From Pseudolactococcus sp041800635 (lineage in GTDB: Bacteria; Bacillota; Bacilli; Lactobacillales; Streptococcaceae): a DNA stretch of 64,000 bases. The DNA lies in the NCBI GenBank assembly GCA_047833645.1, contig CP181259.1, positions 1,922,001 through 1,986,000 of the forward strand, in the 5' to 3' direction. The notes below the pieces were generated by a model. It ran no database searches and was not told where the DNA came from. It saw nothing but the letters and a program-made list of their open reading frames with translations. The position numbers were made by a program, and so were the translations under genes. Shown here piece after piece: positions 17,229-24,744 of the stretch. Positions within the stretch are counted from its first letter, which is position 1. Every line of letters starts with the position of its first letter.

Positions 17229-17864
17229 ATGGGAAAATTTCAAGTTGTGACGCATCCGCTAATTCAGCATAAACTCACTATTTTACGTCAAACATCGACA
17301 GGGACTAAAGACTTCCGTGAACTTGTGAATGAAATCGCCATGCTCTTGGGCTATGAAATTTCACGTGAATTACCACTGGAAGATATTGAGATTGAAACAC
17401 CAATTACAAAAACAATCCAAAAAACATTGTCTGGTAAAAAATTAGCTATCGTGCCAATCTTACGTGCAGGTATTGGCATGGTTGATGGGATCTTGTCATT
17501 AGTACCAGCCGCAAAAGTAGGTCACATCGGCATGTACCGTGATGAAGAAACGTTGCAACCTGTAGAATACTTGGTTAAATTACCAGAAGACATCGATCAA
17601 CGTCAAATTTTTGTCGTTGACCCGATGTTAGCGACAGGTGGTTCAGCTATTCTAGCGATTGACTCACTTAAAAAACGTGGTGCGGGCGCTGCCAATATCA
17701 AATTTGTCTGTCTTGTAGCTGCACCAGAAGGGGTTAAAGCCTTACAAGCAGCACATCCTGATATTGATGTCTTTACCGCAGCCTTGGATGAAAAATTAAA
17801 CGACCATGGCTATATCGTCCCAGGTTTGGGTGATGCAGGCGACCGTTTATTCGGTACAAAATAA
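17229..17864 (+). CDS. upp: Uracil phosphoribosyltransferase
   Basis: Upp salvages uracil to UMP using PRPP. From the ATG at 17229 it is 211 residues, the normal size, beginning MGKFQVV. Motifs include PILRAGIGMVDG, GMYRDEETLQP, the PRPP-binding loop VDPMLATGGSA and the C-terminal VPGLGDAGDRLFGTK. An in-frame GTG at 17196 would add 11 residues but lies at the predicted transcription start. The gene is followed after 4 bp by a small unknown gene that seems to be translationally coupled. Confidence 0.97.
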   Translation: MGKFQVVTHPLIQHKLTILRQTSTGTKDFRELVNEIAMLLGYEISRELPLEDIEIETPITKTIQKTLSGKKLAIVPILRAGIGMVDGILSLVPAAKVGHIGMYRDEETLQPVEYLVKLPEDIDQRQIFVVDPMLATGGSAILAIDSLKKRGAGAANIKFVCLVAAPEGVKALQAAHPDIDVFTAALDEKLNDHGYIVPGLGDAGDRLFGTK

Positions 17865-17868
17865 TCAG

Positions 17869-18195
17869 ATGGATCAACTCGAATTTGTCTTAACACATTT
17901 TGGTGCCAGTAGAGAATATCTTGACGATGGCTATTATCGGGTGCAAGACTTTGGTGATGGAAGTTATGAACTTGAGTTTTCTACTGCCGGTTACTGTAGT
18001 ACCTTTGATAGTCATCCGGCCATAAAGTTTCGGATTGATGCTGAAACCAAAGCCGTGACTTTCTTGCTTTACCGGGATATGGTCGTGAGTCCTATCAAGT
18101 TTTTCAAACCAGAATCTGAAGCAGATATCACTTTCGTTCAAGGGCGTTTTGATCAACTTTTGGCTAAATTTCACCAAGTTAAACAAGCAACGTAA
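17869..18195 (+). CDS. Small protein of unknown function downstream of upp
   Basis: A 108-residue reading frame starts at the ATG 4 bp after the upp stop codon. The frame is open further upstream into upp (to 17806), but an independent start inside the conserved upp end is unlikely. There is no clear Shine-Dalgarno, so translation may depend on ribosomes finishing upp. The protein is acidic with several aromatic residues (YLDDGYYRVQDFGDGSYELEF), and I do not recognise a family. It has no signal peptide or membrane segment. A terminator follows directly, so it closes the upp transcript. Confidence 0.65.
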   Translation: MDQLEFVLTHFGASREYLDDGYYRVQDFGDGSYELEFSTAGYCSTFDSHPAIKFRIDAETKAVTFLLYRDMVVSPIKFFKPESEADITFVQGRFDQLLAKFHQVKQAT

Positions 18196-18219
18196 CACTG
18201 CCATTTGGCGGTGTTTTTT
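18194..18219 (+). terminator. Terminator of the upp operon
   Basis: Stem AACACTGCC / GGCGGTGTT with a 4-nt loop, followed by TTTTTT. Confidence 0.85.
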
Positions 18220-18264
18220 CATGAAAAGTTGCAAAAAATACTTTAATTTCATACTTTTTGGTGT

Positions 18265-18270
18265 TATAAT
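18265..18270 (+). promoter_or_regulatory. Extended -10 promoter of the KimA-type gene and 130-nt leader
   Basis: TGT-TATAAT is followed by a leader of about 130 nt before the TTG start. The leader holds an AAAAGT...ACTTTT hairpin near its end. I do not see the conserved GGGGGAACC/GGGUGAA core of the ydaO-type c-di-AMP riboswitch. Confidence 0.5.
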
Positions 18271-18407
18271 GGTGAGATGAGTCAATGTGATTAAAAGCGG
18301 CATAAAATTTAACTTGGGAACAACTACTGAACTACTTTATACGTTAGGTAGCGTGAAAAGTTTTGGCATGACTTTTAAAATATAGGACAGACTCAAACGG
18401 AGTAATC

Positions 18408-20252
18408 TTGAAAAAACTAAATGTGAAGCAGATTTTGGTCGGGAAGCCTTTAAAATCAACAGATGATGACAGTCATCTTCTCACAAAATTCCAAGCTTTA
18501 GCGATGTTATCAAGCGACGCTTTATCATCAATCGCTTACGGGACGGAGCAAATTGTTACAGTGCTCTTGACCTTGTCTGCAGCTGCCATCTGGTATAGCT
18601 TGCCGATTGCGGCTCTGGTGCTCGTCTTGTTGGTTGCCCTGACGCTGAGTTATCGTCAAATTATCCACGCTTACCCACATGGTGGCGGGGCTTATGTTGT
18701 TTCGACAGAAAACTTGGGGGCTAATGCCGGCTTGATTGCAGGTGGGAGTCTCCTTGTCGACTATATGTTAACGGTTGCAGTATCAGTTTCAGCGGGTGCT
18801 GATGCCATCACCTCAGCACTCCCATCTCTGCATCCTTATAATCTACTGATTTCGATGATCTTGGTTTTATTATTGATGTTGATGAATCTCCGTGGTCTTC
18901 GTGAGTCAGCTGGCTTCTTATTAGTTCCGGTTTATACCTTTGTGACGATGACAGTTTTACTGCTAGTCGTCGGTTTATTTAAGGTGGTGACAGGGGATTT
19001 ATCTTATCATGCTACCAGTCATATCGGGTCTACAGTGCCAGGTATTTCGATCATTCTTTTACTTAAAGCCTTTTCTAGTGGCTCAGCCAGTTTGACGGGT
19101 GTTGAAGCAATCTCAAATGCTGTCCCATTCTTTAAGAAACCTAAGGCGCGTAATGCAGCTGGGACATTGGCTTTGATGGCCATGATTTTGGGGCTATTCT
19201 TTACAGGCATTACCTTCCTCAACTATTACCTCGGTGTGGTACCTAACGCACATTCTACCGTGTTGTCGCAAGTTGCCCATACGATTTTTGATGGGAATGG
19301 TATTGGTCGTATTTTCTATTATGTTTTTCAGTTCTCAACTGCGATGATTTTAGCAGTAGCTGCAAATACAGGGTTTTCAGCCTTTCCTATGCTCAGTTAT
19401 AACCTAGCCAAAAATAAATATATGCCGCACATGTACATGGAAAAAGGCGATAGACTTGGCTACTCAAATGGGATTATTAGTTTGGCTGCGGGTGCTGTGA
19501 TACTCCTTGCGATTTTTAATGGCTCAACGAGTCGTTTGATTCCGCTTTATTCGATTGGTGTTTTTGTACCTTTTGCCCTGTCTCAAACGGGGATGGTTGT
19601 CAAGTGGCGTCGGGAAATGGGCAGCAAGTTCTGGCGTCATGCTCTGTCAAATATTATCGGTGCAGCCATTTCAGCGATTATTGTTTTGATTTTGCTGGTT
19701 TTCCGCTTAGCTGATATCTGGCCTTTCTTTATCGTCATGCCTATTTTGATCGGAATTTTCTATGCCATCAAGCGCCATTATACGGAAGTCGCGCATCAGC
19801 TTCGGCTTGAAGATAAGGTTGTGGATCATGTCTATTCGGGCAATGTTGTCATCGTTCTTGTTGGCAATGTAACCAATGTCGCTGTTGGTGCCATGAGCTA
19901 TGCTCAATCTATCGGATCGGAAGTCTTAGCGGTTCATGTGGCAACCAGAGAGACTTACCGGAAAGATAAGGAAGTTGAAGCTGAGTTTAAGGCTTTGTAT
20001 CCCAATGTCCGTTTTTCGATTGTGGAATCAAGTTATCGTGATATCGTTAAACCAGTAGTCCGCTATGTCGATTTAGTGTCGAAATCAGCAGAGAAGAAGA
20101 ACCATACGGTGACGGTTATCGTACCACAGTTTGTACCGAAACATTCTTGGCAAAATATTCTCCACAATCAAATGTCCGTCCGCATGCGTTACTATCTCAG
20201 CTGGCGTGATAATGTGGTGGTGTCTAGCTATTCTTATCATTTGAAGAAGTAA
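18408..20252 (+). CDS. kimA: KimA-type potassium importer (APC superfamily)
   Basis: This 614-residue membrane protein has about 12 transmembrane segments in residues 30-470 and a cytoplasmic C-terminal domain. Signature stretches match KimA/YdaO closely: GKPLKS at the start, ALAMLSSDALSSIAYGTEQI, YPHGGGAYVVS, LLKAFSSGSASLTGVEAISN and ANTGFSAFP. KimA proteins import K+ by proton symport and are typically controlled by c-di-AMP. It starts with TTG at 18408, chosen because ACGGAG lies 5-8 bp upstream and the residues MKKLNVKQILVGKP align with the family N-terminus. It is monocistronic with a terminator. Confidence 0.88.
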   Translation: MKKLNVKQILVGKPLKSTDDDSHLLTKFQALAMLSSDALSSIAYGTEQIVTVLLTLSAAAIWYSLPIAALVLVLLVALTLSYRQIIHAYPHGGGAYVVSTENLGANAGLIAGGSLLVDYMLTVAVSVSAGADAITSALPSLHPYNLLISMILVLLLMLMNLRGLRESAGFLLVPVYTFVTMTVLLLVVGLFKVVTGDLSYHATSHIGSTVPGISIILLLKAFSSGSASLTGVEAISNAVPFFKKPKARNAAGTLALMAMILGLFFTGITFLNYYLGVVPNAHSTVLSQVAHTIFDGNGIGRIFYYVFQFSTAMILAVAANTGFSAFPMLSYNLAKNKYMPHMYMEKGDRLGYSNGIISLAAGAVILLAIFNGSTSRLIPLYSIGVFVPFALSQTGMVVKWRREMGSKFWRHALSNIIGAAISAIIVLILLVFRLADIWPFFIVMPILIGIFYAIKRHYTEVAHQLRLEDKVVDHVYSGNVVIVLVGNVTNVAVGAMSYAQSIGSEVLAVHVATRETYRKDKEVEAEFKALYPNVRFSIVESSYRDIVKPVVRYVDLVSKSAEKKNHTVTVIVPQFVPKHSWQNILHNQMSVRMRYYLSWRDNVVVSSYSYHLKK

Positions 20253-20256
20253 GATG

Positions 20257-20284
20257 GAAACAGTCGAATCCGACTGTTTTTTTT
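20257..20284 (+). terminator. Terminator after the KimA-type gene
   Basis: Stem AAACAGTCG / CGACTGTTT with a 4-nt loop, then a T-run. Confidence 0.9.
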
Positions 20285-20563
20285 GGTGCATCCTGATATT
20301 GAAAAAATCTGTGAAAGCCTATTGTTTTTCAAGTTTTGAGGCAAGCATCCATACCAGTTGCAATAGCCATGCACACTTTCAAAAATCTGATCTCCTTTCC
20401 AAGCTGATGTAGGTGGCTTAAGTTTAATAGGCGCAGAAAATAGAAAAAAAGCACTGCAAGAAGCTATAAAGATAGTGCCACAATGCCAGTTCAGATGTTC
20501 AAATGATAGCATCCCTAGATCTATCACCATAAAAAATTAAAACGTTAGATGTCACTCGTCTCT
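20285..20563. other. Non-coding gap between kimA and the RpiR gene
   Basis: No supported gene is found. A 97-codon frame on the minus strand (up to 20530) overlaps the kimA terminator, has no ribosome binding site, and has unusual composition (Trp, Cys-rich), so I do not call it. No terminator is evident for the convergent RpiR gene within this gap. Confidence 0.5.
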
Positions 20564-21331
20564 TTATCCCAGACGATAGCGTGTATTGATTTTCAGTAAC
20601 AGTGTTTCAAAAAGAATATCTGCAATGACCTCAAGTTGTAATCTGGAGCGTAGCCGTTTTCTTTTTGGGGTGCTTTGAGAAGCCACGAGACTGTTATTAC
20701 AGATCTGGAAAAGTTCACTGTCAGAATTGCCACTGATTAGGCCACTTTTTACGTTTTTAATTGCGCTAGAAAAAATGGCTTCTGTGACATAATCTTCATG
20801 ACCACCGAGCGAGAAAATTAAGATATAGTCATTTTCATTTGCAATAAACGGGATATTGGAAATGGGAGAATGCTCAGTAAAAGCATTAGACCAAATCCCA
20901 CTTTGCTGAATTTTTTTAGAAAAAAATTTCGCAATCCCTGAAGAACTGCCAACGCCGATAATAAAACAACGATGGGCTGAAAGAATATTTTTCACGATGT
21001 CATTTAATTCATTCGGGTCAATATTTGCCGTTGTTTTTTGCGTATCATTTTGGATATTCAAAATGATTTCTTCAACACTTTCATACGGTGCGTAGTCATT
21101 TGCTGAAGAATCAGCAAATGCTAATTCATGTTTAAAAACGGTGAAGCTCGTATAACCGATTTTATTGATGGCTCGCATAATAGTTGGTGCTGAGACATGT
21201 ACTTCCTGTTCAATCATCCGTAGCTTTAAATCAATCATCTTTGTATTCAAACAATAGTTGATGACTTGTTGTTCAGCTTCAGATAAGCGATGGTAATTAT
21301 TCTTAATTTGAGATAAAACAGTAATTGCCAT
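20564..21331 (-). CDS. MurR/RpiR-family transcriptional regulator
   Basis: This 255-residue protein has an N-terminal RpiR helix-turn-helix (residues 1-75: SEAEQQVINYCLN, VHVSAPTIMRAINKIGYTSF) and a C-terminal SIS sugar-phosphate-binding domain starting near residue 110 (CFIIGVGSSSGIAKFFSKKI, ILIFSLGGHEDYV). RpiR regulators sense phosphosugars. It is transcribed divergently from the PTS operon, and the 295-bp gap contains duplicated operator-like dyads, so it very likely controls that operon in response to its phosphorylated sugar. AAGGAGGT precedes the ATG. Confidence 0.9.
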   Translation of the reverse strand: MAITVLSQIKNNYHRLSEAEQQVINYCLNTKMIDLKLRMIEQEVHVSAPTIMRAINKIGYTSFTVFKHELAFADSSANDYAPYESVEEIILNIQNDTQKTTANIDPNELNDIVKNILSAHRCFIIGVGSSSGIAKFFSKKIQQSGIWSNAFTEHSPISNIPFIANENDYILIFSLGGHEDYVTEAIFSSAIKNVKSGLISGNSDSELFQICNNSLVASQSTPKRKRLRSRLQLEVIADILFETLLLKINTRYRLG

Positions 21332-21359
21332 AAGAACACCTCCTTATAACTCATTTTCA

Positions 21360-21462
21360 TTAGGCTGCTACATAACTGAGTAGTATTTTACTAATGGCAG
21401 AAAAACCATTGATTAATAATTTAAATCTATTATAATTATAGCATAAACCAATAGAGCGTTCT
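21360..21462 (+). repeat. Promoter/operator repeat, copy 1
   Basis: This 103-bp segment is repeated without gaps 131 bp downstream. It carries a dyad TAGTA-TTT-TACTA (21381-21393), a second dyad AATGG...CCATT, and a promoter with -35 TTGATT (21409-21414), 16-bp spacer and -10 TATAAT (21431-21436). Confidence 0.8.
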
Positions 21463-21490
21463 TGTATAACACTTTGTTTTCTGATTTTAA

Positions 21491-21593
21491 TTAGGTTGCT
21501 ACGTAAATGAGTAGTAAATTACTAATGGCTTGAAAGTCATTGATTAATAATTTAAATCTAATATAATTATAGTATAAACCAGATGGGTGTTCT
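21491..21593 (+). repeat. Promoter/operator repeat, copy 2 (proximal promoter of the PTS operon)
   Basis: It is a copy of 21360-21462 with scattered substitutions but the same elements: dyad TAGTA-AAT-TACTA (21512-21524), -35 TTGATT (21540-21545), 16-bp spacer, -10 TATAAT (21562-21567). The start codon of the EIICB gene is 33 bp after this repeat, preceded by AAGGAG. Confidence 0.8.
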
Positions 21594-21626
21594 AGAAAAC
21601 TCAATAAAAATAAGGAGATTCTTACC

Positions 21627-23261
21627 ATGAAAAAAAGAAGCGGTTTAGTTAATGTGTTTGAAACATTCGGTCGAAGTTTTTTATTGCCTGTGTCCGTACT
21701 ACCGGCAGCGGGTATATTAAAAGGCATTGGCTCAGCGTTTACAAATTCTAGCACAATTGAGATGCATCCTTGGATGGCAAATCAAACACTACAGATTATC
21801 ATGGGTTTTATTACCATGATTGGCTCAGTTGCCTTTGATAATTTACCGGTTATTTTCGCGGTTGGTGTTGTCGTTGGTTTAGCAAAACAAGAAAAAGGTT
21901 CTGCTGCACTTTCTGGTTTATTGGGTTTTCTAGTTTTGCATAATACACTTCACTACCTACTCTCGGTAAGTGGTCAATTAGTTGATAAGGCTGCTAAAAA
22001 TGGGGAAGAACTGATAAGTTTGCATATGCAGACGAATGTTCTGGGCATTCAGACAATGGACCTGAATGTATTCGGTGGTATTATCACAGGTATCGTAGTT
22101 TATTTAGTCCATAAAAAAGCCATCAAGATGCAAGTCCCACAAGTATTTGGTTTCTTCAGTGGACCGCGTTTGGTACCGATCTTGACAATTCCAGCAATGG
22201 CACTTGTTGCACTTGGTTTCTTCTTTATTTGGCCTTATGTTCAAGTTGGTATTACAGCATTATCATTCGCAATTCTTAAATCAGGTTATTTTGGTACTTT
22301 TGCCTACGGTGTCATTGAACGTCTCTTACTGCCATTTGGTTTGCATCATGGTTTGAACTGGCCAGTCCGGACAACAGAATTAGGTGGCATTTTTACAATC
22401 GATGGCCATCAATATGCAGGTACAATTAATGCCTATATGGCAGCACCTCAAAGTAAACTACCAATTGATCCAATGATTACAAGATTTTCTAGCGGTAAAT
22501 TTGTCTATAATATGTTTGGTTTACCAGGTGCAGCATTGGCAATGTACATGGCTGCTAAACCTGAAAAGAAAAAAATGGTTGGTTCTTTACTACTAGCAGC
22601 TGCCTTGACGTCTTTCCTAACTGGTATAACTGAACCTCTTGAATTCACATTCTTGTTTGTTGCACCAGCACTCTACGGTGTACATGCTGTCTTAGTGGGT
22701 ATTACGATGGTTATTACAAATATGGCTGGCGCTGCCTTCTTAACACCAACTGGACATGGTTTAATCAATTACTTGATTTATGGTGTGCTACAAGGTCCTA
22801 GAACACATTGGTGGTGGTTATTCATTCTTGGTGTTCCTTGCTTTATTATGTATTTCCTAGTCTTTAGTTTTGTCATAAAAAAATTCAATTTCAAAACACC
22901 AGGTCGTGAGGACGATGAGGAAACTGTTGCCTTGCACGGTAAAGATGAAGTCAGAGCTAAACTTGGTGTCAAAACACAAAAAGATCGGGATCAAAAAAAT
23001 AATATGCCACCAATCCACGAACATGCGCTGGCATTGATTGAAGCTCATGGTGGTGAGGAAAATATTTCTGCAGTTGATGCGTGTATCACGCGCTTGCGGA
23101 TTAATGTTAAAGACGAAGATCTAGTGGAAAAAGACAGAATTGTTAATCAGCTTAAAGCTATGGGATTCACCAAAAGTGGGATGCAAATGCAATCAATTTA
23201 TGGTGGATACGCCAACCAACTTAAAATCGAGATTCAAAGTATTCTTGGATTAGGGGAATAG
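21627..23261 (+). CDS. PTS system MalX-like EIICB component
   Basis: This 544-residue sugar permease belongs to the glucose/maltose PTS family. The EIIC part (residues 1-420) has about ten membrane segments and the typical LLLPFGLHHGLNW and GITEPLEFTFLF motifs. The EIIB domain occupies residues 455-544 with phosphorylated Cys486 in DACITRLRI. Overall it resembles E. coli MalX more than PtsG (LGIQTMD, NFKTPGRE). It imports and phosphorylates a glucoside or glucose-like sugar; the exact sugar is unknown. The IIA domain is encoded separately two genes downstream. It is the first gene of an RpiR-associated operon. Confidence 0.9.
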   Translation: MKKRSGLVNVFETFGRSFLLPVSVLPAAGILKGIGSAFTNSSTIEMHPWMANQTLQIIMGFITMIGSVAFDNLPVIFAVGVVVGLAKQEKGSAALSGLLGFLVLHNTLHYLLSVSGQLVDKAAKNGEELISLHMQTNVLGIQTMDLNVFGGIITGIVVYLVHKKAIKMQVPQVFGFFSGPRLVPILTIPAMALVALGFFFIWPYVQVGITALSFAILKSGYFGTFAYGVIERLLLPFGLHHGLNWPVRTTELGGIFTIDGHQYAGTINAYMAAPQSKLPIDPMITRFSSGKFVYNMFGLPGAALAMYMAAKPEKKKMVGSLLLAAALTSFLTGITEPLEFTFLFVAPALYGVHAVLVGITMVITNMAGAAFLTPTGHGLINYLIYGVLQGPRTHWWWLFILGVPCFIMYFLVFSFVIKKFNFKTPGREDDEETVALHGKDEVRAKLGVKTQKDRDQKNNMPPIHEHALALIEAHGGEENISAVDACITRLRINVKDEDLVEKDRIVNQLKAMGFTKSGMQMQSIYGGYANQLKIEIQSILGLGE

Positions 23262-23264
23262 TAA

Positions 23265-24005
23265 ATGAACAGTATAATCATCACCGATTTAGATGGCACT
23301 TTTGTTAAGGATAGTATTTCTGTGTCACCAGCGGATATATTAAAAATGAAAAAAATGCAGGAAGAAATGTTGATTGGTGTTGCAACTGGTCGAAGCCTAA
23401 AAGAAATCACCTATATCGAAGAACAGACAGGTATCAAATTTGATATAAAAATCGGATTTAACGGTGCTATTGTTGAAAGCTTTGGAAAAAAAATCGTAGA
23501 CACAGCATTAGATGAAACTCTAAAAAATCAAATCATTGCGTTTTTGGTGGAACATCATATTAAGTTTGATGCTCTGGATGGTGAAGCGAGAATTGGCACA
23601 TACTCTTCTGAAAACTTATCCAAAAGTTGGAATATGTCATTTCACTTACCGCCAAATGTCAAAGAAGCCTTAGAAAACACGAGAATTTATAAAATCAATA
23701 TTAGGCCAAATCAAGATGAAGGCATACAAATTTTGGAGATGCTAAAAACAAAATTTGACTCAGTTGAAATTTGTCAATCTGGACCTGAACGGATTGAAAT
23801 TACACCATTAAACATCACAAAAGGTAAGGCAATTGAACTTGTAAAAAAAAGTCATGAATTAAAGGTAGTCGCAGTTGGAGACTCTGAAAATGATATTGAT
23901 ATGTTAGCGTGTTCTGATTATGCCATTTGCATTGCGCATGCTTCTGAAGCAGTTCAAGCAGTATCCGATACTGTTGTGAATAATTTTTATGAAATTGATC
24001 TGTGA
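23265..24005 (+). CDS. HAD-superfamily Cof-type phosphatase in the PTS operon
   Basis: This 246-residue HAD IIB hydrolase has motif I TDLDGTF (residues 7-13) with the nucleophile and acid Asp, motif II Thr in GVATGRS, and motif III/IV VGDSENDIDML near residue 205. Cof-type enzymes dephosphorylate phosphosugars and related molecules. It begins 3 bp after the EIICB stop codon and is followed by the EIIA gene, so it is embedded in the PTS operon. It may dephosphorylate the incoming sugar phosphate or prevent its build-up; this is inference from location. Confidence 0.88.
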   Translation: MNSIIITDLDGTFVKDSISVSPADILKMKKMQEEMLIGVATGRSLKEITYIEEQTGIKFDIKIGFNGAIVESFGKKIVDTALDETLKNQIIAFLVEHHIKFDALDGEARIGTYSSENLSKSWNMSFHLPPNVKEALENTRIYKINIRPNQDEGIQILEMLKTKFDSVEICQSGPERIEITPLNITKGKAIELVKKSHELKVVAVGDSENDIDMLACSDYAICIAHASEAVQAVSDTVVNNFYEIDL

Positions 24006-24033
24006 TCTGACTCTCTAGAAAGGAACAAACTAA

Positions 24034-24513
24034 ATGTTTTTCTCAAAAAAATCGAAAAGTTTACAAATTATGTCCCCGGTTGATGGGATTGTAGAGGCGA
24101 TTGAAACTGTTAATGACCCAGTCTTTTCACAAAAAATGATTGGTGATGGCTTTGCTATTTTTCCTGAAAGTCAAGAAATTTATGCCCCAGTAAACGGGGT
24201 CATCACAAACATTTTCCCAACTAAGCATGCCTTAGGCATGGTTTCTGAAACGGGTGTTGAAGTGTTGCTTCATTTTGGCATTGATACAGTTGAGTTGAAA
24301 GGTGAACCATTCGAAATTTTGGTTAGAGAAAATCAGACTGTGACAGCTGACACGAAAATTGCTCTAATCGATTTAGAAAAAATTGCTGAGTTTGACAAAG
24401 AGCCTGATATCCTCGTGATTTTGACAAATCAAGATCAGTATTCAAGTATTGAGTTAGTCGCTTCTAATAAAGTAGCACATCAAGACACCGTTGCGAAGGT
24501 TTCTATAAAGTAA
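24034..24513 (+). CDS. PTS EIIA component, glucose (Crr) type
   Basis: This 159-residue soluble EIIA has PVDGIVEAIE at the N-terminus, FAIFPESQEIYAPVNG, and the phosphorylated His80 in VLLHFGIDTVELKG. It would transfer phosphate from HPr to the EIIB domain of the MalX-like protein two genes upstream. AGAAAGGA precedes its start. It is the last gene of the operon; the strong hairpin at 24695-24733 about 180 bp later ends this transcript and the convergent zwf transcript. Confidence 0.92.
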   Translation: MFFSKKSKSLQIMSPVDGIVEAIETVNDPVFSQKMIGDGFAIFPESQEIYAPVNGVITNIFPTKHALGMVSETGVEVLLHFGIDTVELKGEPFEILVRENQTVTADTKIALIDLEKIAEFDKEPDILVILTNQDQYSSIELVASNKVAHQDTVAKVSIK

Positions 24514-24694
24514 AGACTTTCAGATTTGATTAGTGCATCGCTCGACATTTCTAATTCAAAACTGAACCAGTCAACTAAAAGTCTAGAAGTTGTCATAAAT
24601 GAAATATCTCAAGTTTGGATAACACACAGTTCAAAAAATACTTTGATGATACAAAGTATGCTATGAGATGATATGAAAACAGATTCGTAATCAA

Positions 24695-24733
24695 CAAAAA
24701 ATGCCTGATCATATGATTGTGATCAGGCATTTT
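24695..24733. terminator. Bidirectional terminator between the EIIA gene and zwf
   Basis: A perfect 12-bp stem AAATGCCTGATC / GATCAGGCATTT has A-run and T-run on either side. Between the EIIA stop and this hairpin (24514-24694) I see no gene, only a small ATACTTTG / CAAAGTAT inverted repeat at 24638-24659. Confidence 0.9.
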
Positions 24734-24744
24734 AATATATGATT

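Noticed and set aside
20237..20530. 97-codon open frame on the minus strand after kimA
   Set aside because: It overlaps the kimA terminator, has no ribosome binding site, and its composition is unlike the neighbouring genes. No family resemblance.
24514..24694. Possible small gene or RNA after the EIIA gene
   Set aside because: No frame with a start signal, and only one short inverted repeat; treated as a 3' untranslated region.
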